From Stenotrophomonas pavanii (GTDB taxonomy: Bacteria; Pseudomonadota; Gammaproteobacteria; Xanthomonadales; Xanthomonadaceae), in assembly GCF_900101175.1 (NCBI RefSeq), contig NZ_FNFQ01000012.1, positions 1 to 64,000 on the forward strand: DNA of 64,000 nucleotides, written 5' to 3'. The position numbers and the translations under genes are program-made. Shown in pieces: positions 1-11,893 of this stretch (the stretch's first letter is position 1; every line of letters begins with the position of its first letter). Under the pieces are notes generated by a model that ran no database searches, was not told the DNA's origin, and was given only the letters and a program-made list of their open reading frames with translations.

Positions 1-2
1 TG

Positions 3-257
<255 letters not shown>

Positions 258-268
258 CAAGACAGTTG

Positions 269-1174
269 CTACTGCAGCTGCAGGCCGGTCCGTAGCACCG
301 GCAGCAGCCACTCGACGAACACCTGCACGCGTAGTGCGCGGTGTTGCCGGTGCGGTTGCAGCAGGGTCACCGGCAGCGGCTGCGCTACGTGCTGCGGCAT
401 GACCTCCACCAGGGCGCCGGATTGCAGCTCGGCCTGCACGTCGTAGCGCGGAATCTGCAGCAGCCCCAAACCCGCCACGCAGCACGCGATCGACGCCTCG
501 GCGCTGTTGACCCGCACCCAGCCGGGCATCGGCAGCGTGCGCAGCTGGGCGCCATCCTGCCATTCCCACGGTTCCACCCGTGCCGTGGTCGGCGACGCAT
601 AGTTCACCGCGCGGTGCTGCTGCAGCTCGGCAGGATGCTGCGGAACACCGTGCTCGCGCAGGTAGGCGGGCGCGGCCACGTTGACGAAGTCGAGCTGGCC
701 CAGCGTGCGCGCCACCAGGCTGGAATCGCCCAGCTGGCCGACCCGCAGCACGGCATCGCAGCCGTCTTCGATCAGGTTCACCGCGCGATCGGTCATGCCC
801 AGGTCCACTTCCACCTGCGGCTGGCGCGCGAAGAAGTCGGGCAGGGCCGGGGCGATGATGCGGCGGCCGATGCGGCTGGGCACATCGATCTTCAGCAAGC
901 CCATCGGCTGCGCGTCGTCCTGGCGGAACAGCGATTCGGCGTCCTCAACCTCGGCGATCAGGCGCAGGCAGCGCGCATGGAACACGTCGCCGTCGTGGGT
1001 GGTGGACACCCGGCGGGTCGAGCGCTGCAGCAGGCGGGTGCCGAGCCGCTGCTCCAGCTCCGCAATCGCCGCCGAAACGGTGGAGCGGGGCAGGCCGAGC
1101 TGGTCGGCGGCGCGGGTGAAGCTGGCGCACTCCACAACCCGGGTGAAGATGCGGAAGCGGTCGATCCGGTCCAT
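269..1174 (-). CDS. LysR-family transcriptional regulator
   Basis: This 301-residue protein has the normal LysR length. Residues 1-60 form the winged HTH (FTRAADQLGLPRSTVSAAI helix region, then the LGTRLLQRSTRRV wing), and residues ~90-295 form the periplasmic-binding-like effector domain. It belongs to the large subgroup that begins MDRIDRFRIF and usually controls a neighbouring oxidoreductase. The gene is divergent from the SDR gene at 1293, with 118 bp between them holding a dyad that could be its operator. The inducer cannot be inferred. The long plus-strand frames over this gene are antisense shadows. Confidence 0.9.
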   Translation of the reverse strand: MDRIDRFRIFTRVVECASFTRAADQLGLPRSTVSAAIAELEQRLGTRLLQRSTRRVSTTHDGDVFHARCLRLIAEVEDAESLFRQDDAQPMGLLKIDVPSRIGRRIIAPALPDFFARQPQVEVDLGMTDRAVNLIEDGCDAVLRVGQLGDSSLVARTLGQLDFVNVAAPAYLREHGVPQHPAELQQHRAVNYASPTTARVEPWEWQDGAQLRTLPMPGWVRVNSAEASIACCVAGLGLLQIPRYDVQAELQSGALVEVMPQHVAQPLPVTLLQPHRQHRALRVQVFVEWLLPVLRTGLQLQ

Positions 1175-1201
1175 TGTTCGCGGGCTCTGGAAAGTTAAGT
1201 C

Positions 1202-1225
1202 AATGCGGCGGGCTTTATCCGCATT
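1202..1225. promoter_or_regulatory. Putative LysR operator in the divergent promoter
   Basis: A perfect 7-bp inverted repeat (AATGCGG, 10-bp spacer, CCGCATT) lies 28 bp upstream of the LysR start and 68 bp upstream of the SDR start. LysR regulators usually bind interrupted dyads in divergent intergenic regions, so this is the obvious candidate. It lacks the T and A positions of a strict T-N11-A box. Its function is inferred. Confidence 0.4.
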
Positions 1226-1292
1226 TTCTGCACGATATCGTCGTCAGGGCAGGGTTGCCACCCCGGGCCACCCTCCTCCCGAGACTCACGCC

Positions 1293-2066
1293 ATGACCGA
1301 CCATTCCCTGAAGGGCAAGACCGTGCTGATCGCCGGTGGCGCCAAGAACCTGGGCGGACTGATCGCCCGCGACTTCGCCCGCCAGGGCGCCAAAGCCATC
1401 GTCATCCACTACAACAGCGCCGCCAGCCAGGCCGACGCCGAAGCGACCGTTGCCGCCGTGCAGGCTGCCGGCAGCAAAGCGGTGGCGCTGCAGGGCGACC
1501 TGACGACGGCGGCAGCGATGGAGCGCCTGTTCGCCGAGGCCGTGGCAGCGGTCGGACGTCCCGACATCGCCATCAATACGGTCGGCAAGGTGCTGAAGAA
1601 GCCGCTGCTGGACATCAGCGAAGCGGAGTATGACGAGATGAGCGCGGTCAACGCCAAGGCCGCATTCTTCTTCCTGAAGGAGGCCGGCCGTCATGTCAAC
1701 GACGGCGGCCGCATCTGCACTCTGGTCACCTCGCTGCTGGGTGCGTTCACGCCGTTCTATTCCAGCTATGCCGGCACCAAGGCGCCGGTCGAGCATTTCA
1801 CTCGCGCGGCGTCGAAGGAGTTCGGTGAGCGCGGCATCTCGGTGACCGCGATCGGCCCCGGTCCGATGGACACGCCGTTCTTCTATCCGGCTGAGAGTGC
1901 CGACGCGCAGGCGTATCACAAGACCGCGGCGGCGCTGTCGGCGTTCACCCGCACCGGGCTGACCGACATCGCCGACATCGTGCCGTGGATCCGCTTCCTG
2001 GTCACCGATGGCTGGTGGATGACCGGTCAGACCATCCTGGTCAATGGCGGTTACACCACCAAATAA
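1293..2066 (+). CDS. Short-chain dehydrogenase/reductase
   Basis: This is a 257-residue classical SDR. The cofactor loop is atypical (IAGGAKNLGG at residues 13-22 instead of TGxxxGxG). Ser in LVTSLLG, Tyr159 and Lys163 (YAGTK) supply the catalytic triad, and a GPGPMDTPF segment follows. The C-terminal TGQTILVNGGY is the usual SDR ending. The longer reading frame starting at 681 is antisense to lysR, and similarity to the family begins at MTDHSLKGK, so I place the start at 1293. It is divergent from the LysR gene and probably its target. The substrate is unknown. Confidence 0.9.
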   Translation: MTDHSLKGKTVLIAGGAKNLGGLIARDFARQGAKAIVIHYNSAASQADAEATVAAVQAAGSKAVALQGDLTTAAAMERLFAEAVAAVGRPDIAINTVGKVLKKPLLDISEAEYDEMSAVNAKAAFFFLKEAGRHVNDGGRICTLVTSLLGAFTPFYSSYAGTKAPVEHFTRAASKEFGERGISVTAIGPGPMDTPFFYPAESADAQAYHKTAAALSAFTRTGLTDIADIVPWIRFLVTDGWWMTGQTILVNGGYTTK

Positions 2067-2097
2067 CGCAGCCATGCAGGGCGTGGCCGCGGCATAT

Positions 2098-2158
2098 CTG
2101 TAGCGTCGAGCCATGCCCGACTGCTGTTGCATGAGTCGAGCACGGTTTGACGCTACAG
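2098..2158. repeat. SMAG-type palindrome pair between SDR and leuB
   Basis: Two facing GTAG-tagged elements form a long imperfect dyad: CTGTAGCGTC at 2098-2107 is the exact complement of GACGCTACAG at 2149-2158, with GTCGAG/CTCGAC-like inner arms. It sits between the convergent stops of the SDR gene and leuB and could terminate transcription from both sides, although there is no long T-tract. Confidence 0.7.
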
Positions 2159-2173
2159 GTATTACCGGATGGG

Positions 2174-3235
2174 TCAGCCCAGCTTCGCCAGCACCGCATC
2201 GGTCGCGGCGGCGGTGCTCACCGCCTGGCCCTTGGCCGCCAGATCGGCGGTGAACACGCCGTCGTCCAGCACCGCGTGCACCGCCGCTTCCACCGCTGCG
2301 GCTTCGTCTTCCAGCCCCAGCGAATGGCGCAGCAGCATCGCGGCGCTGAAGATCGTCGCGTACGGGTTGGCGATGCCCTTGCCGGCGATATCCGGCGCCG
2401 AACCATGGATCGGTTCGTAGATGCCGACCGCACCCGGCTCGCCCAGTGAGGCCGACGGCAGCAGGCCCAGCGAACCGGCCAGCATCGAAGCTTCGTCGGT
2501 GAGGATGTCGCCGAACATGTTCTCGGTGACGATCACGTCGTACTCGCGCGGCTTGGCCAGCAGGTGCATGGCCATCGAATCGACCAGCTGGTGCTCCAGC
2601 GCCACGTCCGGGAACTCCTCGCGGCCGATGCGCGCGGCCACGTCACGCCACAGGCGCGAGGTTTCCAGCACGTTGGCCTTGTCCACCGAGGTGAGCTTGC
2701 CGCGGCGCTGCTGGGCCAGGCGGAAGGCGCTGCGCAGCACGCGCTCGATCTCGGCCACGGTGTAGCGGCACAGGTCGCTGGCGCTGTCGGCGTCGCGGGT
2801 CTTGTCGCCGAAGTAGATGCCGCCGGTCAGTTCGCGCACCACCACGAAGTCAACGCCCTGCAGCAGCTCGGCCTTGATCGGCGAGGCGTGCAGCGCGGCG
2901 TCGTGGGTACGCACCGGGCGCAGGTTGGCGTACAGGCCCAGCGCCTTGCGGATCGCCAGCAGGCCCTGTTCCGGGCGCACCTTGGCATTGGGGTCGGACC
3001 ACTTCGGGCCGCCGACCGCACCCAGCAGCACCGCATGGGCGGCCTGGCACGCAGCCAGCGTCGACGCCGGCAGCGGTTCGCCGTGGCGGTCGATGGCGAT
3101 GCCACCAATGTCGTGCTCGCTGAAGGTGAAGGTGTGGTTGAAGCGCGTGGCAACCGCCTTCAGGACGGCAACGGCCGCAGCGGCCACTTCCGGGCCGATG
3201 CCATCGCCGGGCAGGACAACAATTTCAGCGTGCAT
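2174..3235 (-). CDS. leuB: 3-isopropylmalate dehydrogenase
   Basis: LeuB oxidises and decarboxylates (2R,3S)-3-isopropylmalate to 2-oxoisocaproate with NAD+ in leucine synthesis. The 353-residue protein has the family start ([14 protein letters not shown]), the [13 protein letters not shown] substrate/cofactor segment, the DSMAMHL helix and the [14 protein letters not shown] motif. An upstream frame extension to 3355 runs over leuD and is not credible, so the start is the ATG at 3235. It overlaps the end of leuD by 11 bp, which suggests translational coupling. It is the last gene of the ilv-leu operon. Confidence 0.97.
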   Translation of the reverse strand: MHAEIVVLPGDGIGPEVAAAAVAVLKAVATRFNHTFTFSEHDIGGIAIDRHGEPLPASTLAACQAAHAVLLGAVGGPKWSDPNAKVRPEQGLLAIRKALGLYANLRPVRTHDAALHASPIKAELLQGVDFVVVRELTGGIYFGDKTRDADSASDLCRYTVAEIERVLRSAFRLAQQRRGKLTSVDKANVLETSRLWRDVAARIGREEFPDVALEHQLVDSMAMHLLAKPREYDVIVTENMFGDILTDEASMLAGSLGLLPSASLGEPGAVGIYEPIHGSAPDIAGKGIANPYATIFSAAMLLRHSLGLEDEAAAVEAAVHAVLDDGVFTADLAAKGQAVSTAAATDAVLAKLG

Positions 3236-3803
3236 GCTCACTCTCGTAACGTTCGATTTCAGGGACACGGCCCAACAGATACCCCAACTGGTCGACGCCT
3301 TCCAGCAGGCAGGTCTGCGAGAAGCCATCCAGCGGGAAGGAATAGACGCGGCCATCGGGCGTGCGCAGTTCGCGCGCGGCCACGTCGATGGTCAGTTCGT
3401 CGTCGGGGCGCTGCATCAGCGCCTGCACGTCGGCTTCGTCCAGCACGATCGGCAGCAGGCCGTTCTTCAGTGAATTGCCGCGGAAGATATCGGCGATCTC
3501 GCTGCTGACAATGGCGCGCAGGCCCAGGTCGGTCAGCGCCCAGGGGGCATGCTCACGCGACGAGCCGCAGCCGAAGTTGCGCCCCGCCAGCAGGATGCTG
3601 CGGCCGGCGTTGTGCGGCTGGTTGAAGGCGAAGTCGGCCACCGGCGAACCGTCGGCCTGCCAGCGCCAGTCATTGAACGCGTTGCGGCCCAGGCCGGCGC
3701 GTTCGGTGGTGGACAGGAACCGCGCCGGGATGATCTGGTCGGTGTCGATGTTGGTCTGGCGCAGCACCACGCTGGCCGAGGTCAAGGTACGGAAACCGGC
3801 CAT
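3225..3803 (-). CDS. leuD: 3-isopropylmalate dehydratase small subunit
   Basis: LeuD supplies the swivel domain of isopropylmalate isomerase, pairing with LeuC. The 192-residue protein carries [12 protein letters not shown], the active-site loop [17 protein letters not shown] and the [20 protein letters not shown] segment, all typical of LeuD. The ATG shares its first base with the leuC stop (TAATG), which marks tight coupling of the two subunits. The 3' end overlaps leuB. Expression should follow the ilv leader far upstream unless an internal promoter exists. Confidence 0.97.
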   Translation of the reverse strand: MAGFRTLTSASVVLRQTNIDTDQIIPARFLSTTERAGLGRNAFNDWRWQADGSPVADFAFNQPHNAGRSILLAGRNFGCGSSREHAPWALTDLGLRAIVSSEIADIFRGNSLKNGLLPIVLDEADVQALMQRPDDELTIDVAARELRTPDGRVYSFPLDGFSQTCLLEGVDQLGYLLGRVPEIERYESEHAR

Positions 3804-5221
3804 TACGCCACCTCCTGTGCGAACAGTTCGCGGGTATCGGCAACATGCCCGTTCACCGCGGCCCACGCCGCGCTCATCGGCGAGGCCAGCAGCGTGCGCG
3901 AACCGGGGCCCTGGCGGCCTTCGAAATTGCGGTTGCTGGTGCTCACGGCCAGCTGGCCGGGCGCCACCAGGTCGCCGTTCATGGCGATGCACATCGAGCA
4001 GCCCGGCTCGCGCCACTCGGCGCCGGCGGCGCGCACGATCTCGTCGATGCCTTCTGCTTCAGCTTCGCGCTTGACGATCTCCGAGCCCGGCACCACCAGC
4101 ATGCGTACCCGCTCGGCGACACGACGGCCGCGCAGCACCTGCGCGACTTCGCGCATGTCGCTCAGGCGACCGTTGGTGCAGGATCCGACGAACACCACGT
4201 CCACCGGCGTACCGGCCAGCGCCCTGCCGGGCTGGAAGTGCATGTAGTCCAGGCCCTTCTGTGCGGCGGCATCGTTGGCTGCCGGGATCGGCGCATCGAC
4301 CGCGATGGCGGTACCTGGATGAGTGCCCCAGGTCAGGGTCGGACGGACGTCGGCCGCGTCGATGTGCACTTCGCTGTCGAAGCGTGCACCCTCATCACTG
4401 CGCAGCTGCTGCCAGCGCGACACCGCGGCCTCGAAGTCGGCACCCTTGGGGCCGCGCGGCGTGTTGGCGACGAAGTCGAAGGTGACCTGGTCCGGCGCCA
4501 CCATGCCGGCGCGTGCACCGGCCTCGATCGACATGTTGCACAGGGTCATGCGCTGTTCCATGTCCATCGCTTCGATGGTGCTGCCACGGAACTCGATCAC
4601 ATGGCCGGTGCCGCCGTTGACGCCGATCACGCCGATGATGTGCAGCACCACGTCCTTGGCGCCGACCCCCGGCGCCAGCGCACCGTCAACGGTGATTGCC
4701 AGGGTCTTGGCCTTGCGCTGCAGCAGGCACTGGGTGGCCAGCACGTGGCCGACTTCGCTGGTGCCGATGCCGAACGCCAGCGACCCGAACGCGCCGTGGG
4801 TGGAGGTGTGGCTGTCGCCGCAGACGATGGTCATGCCGGGCTGGGTGAAACCCTGTTCCGGCGCGATCACGTGGACGATGCCGCGGTTGTCAGAAGCCAT
4901 GTCGAACAGTTCGATGCCGTACTCGGCACAGTTGCGCGCCAGAGTGGCGACCTGTGCTTCGGCGGCGGCGCTGGCGTAGGGCAGCGAGCCGTCGGCGGCG
5001 GCAGGCAACGTCGGCGTGGAATGGTCCATCGTGGCCTTGGTGCGATCCGGGCGGCGCGGCGACAGGCCACGCGCGCGCAGCTCGGTGAACGCCTGCGGTG
5101 AGGTCACCTCGTGGATCAGGTGCAGGTCGATGTACAGCACGGCGGGCGCGCTGTCGGATTCGGGGACGACCACGTGGGCGTCCCACAGTTTGTCGTACAG
5201 GGTGCGGGGTGCGGAGGTCAT
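3803..5221 (-). CDS. leuC: 3-isopropylmalate dehydratase large subunit
   Basis: This is a 472-residue aconitase-type [4Fe-4S] enzyme that isomerises 2- to 3-isopropylmalate with LeuD. The N-terminus [12 protein letters not shown], the [22 protein letters not shown] block, VGSCTNGR with the first cluster cysteine and the CSMC pair at the C-terminal end are all present. It starts 60 bp after the end of the methyltransferase gene and overlaps leuD by one base. Confidence 0.97.
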   Translation of the reverse strand: MTSAPRTLYDKLWDAHVVVPESDSAPAVLYIDLHLIHEVTSPQAFTELRARGLSPRRPDRTKATMDHSTPTLPAAADGSLPYASAAAEAQVATLARNCAEYGIELFDMASDNRGIVHVIAPEQGFTQPGMTIVCGDSHTSTHGAFGSLAFGIGTSEVGHVLATQCLLQRKAKTLAITVDGALAPGVGAKDVVLHIIGVIGVNGGTGHVIEFRGSTIEAMDMEQRMTLCNMSIEAGARAGMVAPDQVTFDFVANTPRGPKGADFEAAVSRWQQLRSDEGARFDSEVHIDAADVRPTLTWGTHPGTAIAVDAPIPAANDAAAQKGLDYMHFQPGRALAGTPVDVVFVGSCTNGRLSDMREVAQVLRGRRVAERVRMLVVPGSEIVKREAEAEGIDEIVRAAGAEWREPGCSMCIAMNGDLVAPGQLAVSTSNRNFEGRQGPGSRTLLASPMSAAWAAVNGHVADTRELFAQEVA

Positions 5222-5281
5222 GCGTATGCCTGGCAGAAGTACGAAGGAGCGGACATCGGGAATGTAGATGAAAGAGGCCGG

Positions 5282-6061
5282 TCAGCGGCGGCGTGCGAGC
5301 ACGCGCAGCCGGACGTAGTCGGCCAGCGGCTGGCCGGCGGCATTGCGCGGCAGGTCGGCCAGCAGCGCGCTGGCGGCTTCGCGCACGGCCGCACGGGCCT
5401 CGGCCGGCAGATCGTCGAGCAGCGGCGCGGCGAAAACCCGCAGCCAGCCGGCCACGCCGGTCGGCAGCGCGGTCGGGCGCGGCGTGCATTCGATCAGCTG
5501 CACGTGGAAGCCATGCTGGCGCAGGCGGTCGGCGTAGGCGTCGGCCGTGGGGAAGTACCACTGGAACGTGCTGGCACCATGGCCATGCGCTGCACGCGCG
5601 GCCTGCACTGCGGCGATGATCGTGGCCACGTTGCCATGGCCGCCGAACTCGGCGACGAAGCGCCCGCCGGGGCGCAGCGCGCGGCGCACGCCTTCCAGCA
5701 CGCGGTCCGGCGTGGTCATCCAATGCAGTGCGGCATTGCTGAACACGGCATCGAATTCGCCGTCGAAGGACAGCGCGTGCCCATCCATCACCTGGGCGTC
5801 GACACCGCGGGCACGGGCGGCGATGACCAGTTCCGGCGAGGCATCCACGCCGTGGATGCGGGCGCCGCTGAGGGCCAGCTCGGTGCTGAGCACGCCATCG
5901 CCACAGCCCAGGTCGAGGATGCGTTCACCGGCGCGCGGGTCGAGCAGGCGCGATACCGCGCCACCCAGCAGCGGCACGAAGCCAGCATCGATCGCATAGT
6001 CCTGGGCGTTCCACTGTTGGCCAGCGGCGTTGGCCGGGGTGGGGGTGTCGAAGGCGATCAT
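5282..6061 (-). CDS. SAM-dependent methyltransferase inside the leu operon
   Basis: This 259-residue class I methyltransferase has motif I at about residues 47-56 (ILDLGCGDGVLS), an acidic loop after beta 2 (IHGVDASPELV) and FDAVFSNAALHWM at motif IV. These features place it nearest the trans-aconitate methyltransferase (Tam)/UbiE-like group. It begins 10 bp after the leuA stop and is followed at 60 bp by leuC, so it is almost certainly co-transcribed with leucine genes. The substrate is not shown by sequence. A carboxylate such as trans-aconitate or an isopropylmalate is an inference from the context and from the yeast enzyme Tmt1. Confidence 0.85.
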   Translation of the reverse strand: MIAFDTPTPANAAGQQWNAQDYAIDAGFVPLLGGAVSRLLDPRAGERILDLGCGDGVLSTELALSGARIHGVDASPELVIAARARGVDAQVMDGHALSFDGEFDAVFSNAALHWMTTPDRVLEGVRRALRPGGRFVAEFGGHGNVATIIAAVQAARAAHGHGASTFQWYFPTADAYADRLRQHGFHVQLIECTPRPTALPTGVAGWLRVFAAPLLDDLPAEARAAVREAASALLADLPRNAAGQPLADYVRLRVLARRR

Positions 6062-6071
6062 GGTGGGTTCC

Positions 6072-7654
<1,583 letters not shown>

Positions 7655-7658
<4 letters not shown>

Positions 7659-8746
7659 AGGGAAATCTCCTCGACAGCGGGTGCGACGGCTTGCAGGGGG
7701 GAAGGGGAAGAGGCGGGGGAGGCGAGGGCGCTGGCCTTGCCGGGCGAGCGCGGTGTTTCGCTGCGCCGTCGCCGAGGCTTGCGCGGCGGGCGCGGACGGA
7801 TGTCGGTGAGCAGGCCGGCCAGGACACCGGCATCGATGTTGCCGCCGGATACCACCGCGCACTTGCGGCGGCCGGCCACGCGGCGGCCTGCGGCCAGGGC
7901 CAGCGCGCCGGCGCCCTCGGCGATGATGTGTTCTTCCAGTGCCAGCCGGACCAGGGTTTCGCGCAGCTCGGCCTCGCGCACGATCACCACGTCATCCAGC
8001 AGTGAGGTGCACAGGCGGCGGGTGAGGAAACCGGGAATCTTGACCCGCACGCCGTCGGCCAGCGAGGCGACGGGGGCGATCTCGTGCACGTCGCCGCGGA
8101 TCGCGCGTGCCATCGAATCAACGCCTTCCACCTGCGCGCCGACCACGCGCACGCCCTGTGATTTCAGCGCCAGTGCAACGCCGGAAGCCAGCCCGCCGCC
8201 ACCGATCGGCACGATCACCACGTCCGGCGCGTGCGCGGCCAGCTCGATGCCGACGGTGCCCTGGCCGGCGATCACGTCGGCGTCGTCGAAAGCGGACAGG
8301 AAGCGGTAACCGTGGCGTTGCGCCAGTTCGACGGCGAAGGCGTAGGCCTCGTCGTAGCTGGTGCCATGCTGGCGCACGGTGGCGCCCCAATGGGCGACGC
8401 CGGCGATCTTGGTGGCCGGTGCGCCATGCGGCATCACGGTGATGGCCGGCACGTCCAGGCGGTAGGCGGCCCATGCCACGCCCTGGGCGTGGTTGCCGGC
8501 CGAGGCGCAGATCACCGGCCGGGTGTCACCGCGCTCGCGGCCGGCCAGCAGCGCGTTCAGGGCGCCGCGTACCTTGTAGGAACCGGTGCGCTGCAGGTTC
8601 TCCAGCTTCAGCCAGGTGCCGAAGCGCTCGGCATGGTGCAGCGGGGTGGGCGGCAGGAAGCGGCGCAGGCGGGCCTGCGCTGCCAGGACGTCGGCAACGC
8701 TTACGTCGCCGACATCGCTTTCCTGGTTGGTGTCAGCGGCCGGCAT
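7655..8746 (-). CDS. ilvA: Threonine dehydratase, catabolic-type core with an unusual basic tail
   Basis: This PLP enzyme deaminates threonine to 2-oxobutyrate, the isoleucine precursor. The PLP lysine lies in [10 protein letters not shown] near residue 65 and the glycine loop is [10 protein letters not shown]. At 363 residues it lacks the C-terminal ACT regulatory domains of E. coli IlvA. Instead it ends in a ~45-residue low-complexity tail rich in Pro, Arg and Ser. The ATG at 8746 is preferred, but an in-frame ATG at 8779 is possible. A 96-bp gap separates it from ilvM. Its position between ilvM and leuA argues for a biosynthetic role. Confidence 0.9.
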
Positions 8747-8842
8747 GGGCCACCAGCGCGGTGCGGAGGACCGCCGCATGCGGGCACGGACGACGAAGAA
8801 GACGCCTCCGTACCGGCACCGTGGTCGCTACGGTACGGGTGT

Positions 8843-9094
8843 TCATGGGGCTGCTCCTTCCACGGCCGTGACCTGCACGGACACGCAGTCGTAGATCTTC
8901 TCGATCTGGCGGCACAGCGTTTCCGCCGGGCGCTGGCCATCCACCACCAGCTGCAGGTGCCAGCGGCCATCGTCGGCGGCCACCGGCGCACCGCTGATCG
9001 CGCGCGGCGCGAAGCCGCGGCGTTCGGCCATGCCGATCACGCGCAGCAGCGCGCCTTCGGCCGGGTGCAGCACCAGGTCAAGCCGGTAGTGCAT
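8843..9094 (-). CDS. ilvM: Acetolactate synthase small subunit (ACT domain, IlvM type)
   Basis: This 83-residue protein is a single ACT domain (RLDLVLHPAEGALLRVIGMAERRGF, then the QLVVDGQRPAETLCRQIEKI half), the size of IlvM rather than the longer IlvN/IlvH. It should bind and activate the large subunit IlvG and set its valine sensitivity. It overlaps the ilvG 3' end by 17 bp, which favours stoichiometric coupled translation. Confidence 0.9.
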   Translation of the reverse strand: MHYRLDLVLHPAEGALLRVIGMAERRGFAPRAISGAPVAADDGRWHLQLVVDGQRPAETLCRQIEKIYDCVSVQVTAVEGAAP

Positions 9095-10814
9095 TGGGGG
9101 TCTCCTGGCGGGCGTGGGCGGGGTTGCTTTCCAGCATCGTGCTGTTGGCGGTGTTCGGCGGCACCAGCGGCCACACGTTGGCGCGCGCATCGATGGCCAC
9201 GTGCAGCAGCGCCGGGCCCGGCTCGGCCAGCAGCGCGGCCAGGCCGCCCTCGACGTCGTCGCGTGCGTCGATGCGGGTCGCGGCGATGCCGAACACCTGC
9301 GCCAGCGCGACGAAGTCGGGGTTGTCGGACAGGTCGATCTCGCTGTAGCGCTCGGCGAAGAACAGCTCCTGCCACTGCCGCACCATGCCCAGCGAACTGT
9401 TGTCCAGCAGCACGATCTTCACCGGCAGGCGGCAGCGCGCGATGGTGGCCAGCTCCTGCACGTTCATCATGAAGCTGCCATCGCCGGACACCAGCACCAC
9501 CGTACGTTCCGGGCACGCAAACTGCGCGCCCATCGCCGCTGGCAGGCCAAAGCCCATGGTGCCCAGCGCGCCACTGGTCAGGTGGTTGCGCGGGTGGTTG
9601 AAGCGGCAGTGCTGCGCGACCCACATCTGGTGCTGGCCGACGTCGCAGGCGATCACCGCATCGGCCGGCGCCAGTTCGCTCAGGCGCTTCAGCAGTGCCG
9701 GGGCGTAGATGTGCTGGCCCGGTGCGTCGTAGCGCGCGGCGAAGCGATCGCGGTGCTGTGCACAGCGCTTGCGCCATGCGTCCTGATGGGCCTTGGGGGA
9801 GGGGAAGGCCGCACGCAGGGCACGGATGGCATGGCCGACGTTGCCGGGCACGGCGATATCGGCGCTGCGCAGCTTGGAGATCTCGTAGGCGTCGGCATCG
9901 ATATGGACGACGCGGGCGAACGGTGCGAATTCGGCCAGCTTGCCAGTGGCACGGTCATCGAAGCGTGCGCCCAGCACCAGCAGCAGGTCGCTTTCCTGCA
10001 CCGCCATGTTGGCCGCGCGGGTACCGTGCATGCCCAGCATGCCCAGCGACTGCGGATGGCTGGCCGGCAGCGCGCCCAGCCCGCGCAGCGTCATCACGGT
10101 GGGGATGGCGCTGGCTTCGACGAAGTCGCGCAGGTCCTGCACCGCATCGCCCAGCGCGATGCCGCCCCCGGCGTAGACCACCGGCTTCTCGGCCGCGGCC
10201 AGCGCGGCAATGGCCTCGGCGATGGCGGCCTCGGCCGGTGCTGGCGGCGGTTCGACGCCGCTGGGCACATGCGCCGGCAGATGGCTGGCATCGGCCAACT
10301 GCACGTCCTTGGGCAGGTCGATCAGCACCGGGCCGGGGCGACCCTCACGGGCAATGCGGAACGCATCGGCCACCACGCGCGGCAGGTCATCGACGCTGCG
10401 CACCAGCCAGCTGTGCTTGACGATCGGCATCGTCAGGCCGAACACATCCAGTTCCTGGAAGGCGTCGGTACCCAGCAGCGGCGTGCCGACCTGGCCGGTG
10501 ATGCAGACCATCGGCACCGAGTCGAGCATCGCATCGGCGATGCCGGTCACCAGGTTTGAGGCGCCGGGGCCGGAGGTGGCCACGCAGACGCCGACCTGGC
10601 CACTGGCGCGGGCGAAGCCATTCGCCGCCAGTGCGGCACCCTGCTCGTGGCGCACCAGGATGTGCTTCAGCGACGAATCCACCAGCGCGTCGTAGAACGG
10701 CATGATGGTGCCGCCGGGATAGCCGAACAGCGTGCGGACGCCTTCGGCTTCCAGCGCCTGGGTCAGCCAGCGCGCGCCGTTGGGCGGCGCGCTGCGGTGT
10801 GTGGAAGAGTTCAT
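9078..10814 (-). CDS. ilvG: Acetolactate synthase large subunit
   Basis: This ThDP/FAD enzyme makes acetolactate or acetohydroxybutyrate for valine, leucine and isoleucine. The 578-residue protein has the catalytic-glutamate segment (LVRHEQGAALAANGFARASG), a central FAD-binding-like domain and the ThDP motif GDGSFMMNVQELAT followed by LLDNSSLGMVRQWQ. I place the start at the ATG at 10814; an in-frame ATG five codons upstream is less likely. A 39-bp gap separates it from ilvC. Confidence 0.96.
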   Translation of the reverse strand: MNSSTHRSAPPNGARWLTQALEAEGVRTLFGYPGGTIMPFYDALVDSSLKHILVRHEQGAALAANGFARASGQVGVCVATSGPGASNLVTGIADAMLDSVPMVCITGQVGTPLLGTDAFQELDVFGLTMPIVKHSWLVRSVDDLPRVVADAFRIAREGRPGPVLIDLPKDVQLADASHLPAHVPSGVEPPPAPAEAAIAEAIAALAAAEKPVVYAGGGIALGDAVQDLRDFVEASAIPTVMTLRGLGALPASHPQSLGMLGMHGTRAANMAVQESDLLLVLGARFDDRATGKLAEFAPFARVVHIDADAYEISKLRSADIAVPGNVGHAIRALRAAFPSPKAHQDAWRKRCAQHRDRFAARYDAPGQHIYAPALLKRLSELAPADAVIACDVGQHQMWVAQHCRFNHPRNHLTSGALGTMGFGLPAAMGAQFACPERTVVLVSGDGSFMMNVQELATIARCRLPVKIVLLDNSSLGMVRQWQELFFAERYSEIDLSDNPDFVALAQVFGIAATRIDARDDVEGGLAALLAEPGPALLHVAIDARANVWPLVPPNTANSTMLESNPAHARQETPNALPA

Positions 10815-10853
10815 GGGGGAACCTTGCAAAGCGGGTGGGGGAGGGCCGCGCGG

Positions 10854-11828
10854 TTACGCGGCCTGTCCTTGCAACCAGACCATCTTGGCGCGCAGTTCCT
10901 TGCCCACCTTCTCGATCGGGTGCTCCAGGTCGGCCTGCTTGAACCGGTTGTAGTTCGGCAGGCCCGCTTCGTACTCGGCCACCCAGTTCTTGGTGAAGGT
11001 GCCGTCCTGGATGTCCTTCAGCACTTCCTTCATGCGCGCCTTGGTGCTGGCGTCGATCACCCGCGGGCCGCTGACGTAGTCGCCGTACTGCGCGGTTTCA
11101 GAGATGAATTCCAGCATGCGCGAGATGCCACCTTCGTAGAACAGGTCGACGATCAGTTTCAGTTCGTGCAGCACTTCGTAGTAGGCGATCTCCGGCTGGT
11201 AGCCCGCTTCCACCAGGGTCTCGAAACCGGCCTGCACCAGCGCCGAGGCGCCGCCGCACAGCACCGCCTGCTCGCCGAACAGGTCGGTCTCGGTCTCTTC
11301 CTTGAAGGTGGTCTGGATCAGGTTGGCGCGTGCACCGCCGAGGCCGGCCGCATAGGCCAGTGCGTACTCGGCGGCCTTGCCGCTCTTGTCCTGGTAGACC
11401 GCCCAGATGCAGGGCACGCCACGGCCGATCTCGTACTCGCGGCGCACCAGCGCGCCCGGGCCCTTGGGCGCAACCAGCACCACGTCCAGGTCTTCGCGCG
11501 GCCTGATCATGTCGAAGTGCACGTTCAGGCCGTGCGCGAACAACAGCACCGCACCCTGTTTCATGTTCGGCGCCAGCACGTCGTCGTAGAGCTTCTTCTG
11601 CACCATGTCCGGCGTCAGCACGGCGACCAGGTCGGCATCCCTCACCGCATCCGCCGGTGCTTTCACGGTGAAGCCATCGGCCTGTGCCTTGACCTCGGTC
11701 GGGCCGCCCGGACGCAGGCCTACCACCACGTCGAAGCCGGATTCGCGCAGGTTCAGTGCGTGGGCGCGGCCCTGGCTGCCGTAGCCGATGACGGCGATCT
11801 TGGTCTGGGGCAGGTCGTTGGTGCTCAT
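10854..11828 (-). CDS. ilvC: Ketol-acid reductoisomerase
   Basis: This is a 324-residue class I KARI. The Rossmann motif is [17 protein letters not shown] at residues ~15-31. The knotted C-terminal domain contains [20 protein letters not shown] with the Mg-binding acidic residues, then [14 protein letters not shown]. It converts acetolactate to 2,3-dihydroxyisovalerate with NADPH. It is the first structural gene after the leader region; AAGGAACC lies 8-14 bp before the ATG. Expression should depend on read-through of the attenuator at 12030-12059 and possibly of a second hairpin at 11851-11892. Confidence 0.97.
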   Translation of the reverse strand: MSTNDLPQTKIAVIGYGSQGRAHALNLRESGFDVVVGLRPGGPTEVKAQADGFTVKAPADAVRDADLVAVLTPDMVQKKLYDDVLAPNMKQGAVLLFAHGLNVHFDMIRPREDLDVVLVAPKGPGALVRREYEIGRGVPCIWAVYQDKSGKAAEYALAYAAGLGGARANLIQTTFKEETETDLFGEQAVLCGGASALVQAGFETLVEAGYQPEIAYYEVLHELKLIVDLFYEGGISRMLEFISETAQYGDYVSGPRVIDASTKARMKEVLKDIQDGTFTKNWVAEYEAGLPNYNRFKQADLEHPIEKVGKELRAKMVWLQGQAA

Positions 11829-11850
11829 GGGGGAGGTTCCTTGCGGTGGG

Positions 11851-11892
11851 AAGAAAAAAGAACGGCCGGTCGTCGAGGTGACGTACCGGCCG
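11851..11892 (-). terminator. Second hairpin with T-tract just before ilvC
   Basis: On the minus strand CGGCCGGT (11892-11885) pairs with ACCGGCCG (11870-11863). An inner CGTC/GACG extends the stem across one bulged A. The stem is followed directly by TTCTTTTTTCTT. This has the form of an intrinsic terminator and ends only 22 bp before the ilvC start. It may be a second regulated stop, a processing or stability hairpin, or simply inefficient. Confidence 0.55.
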
Positions 11893-11893
11893 G

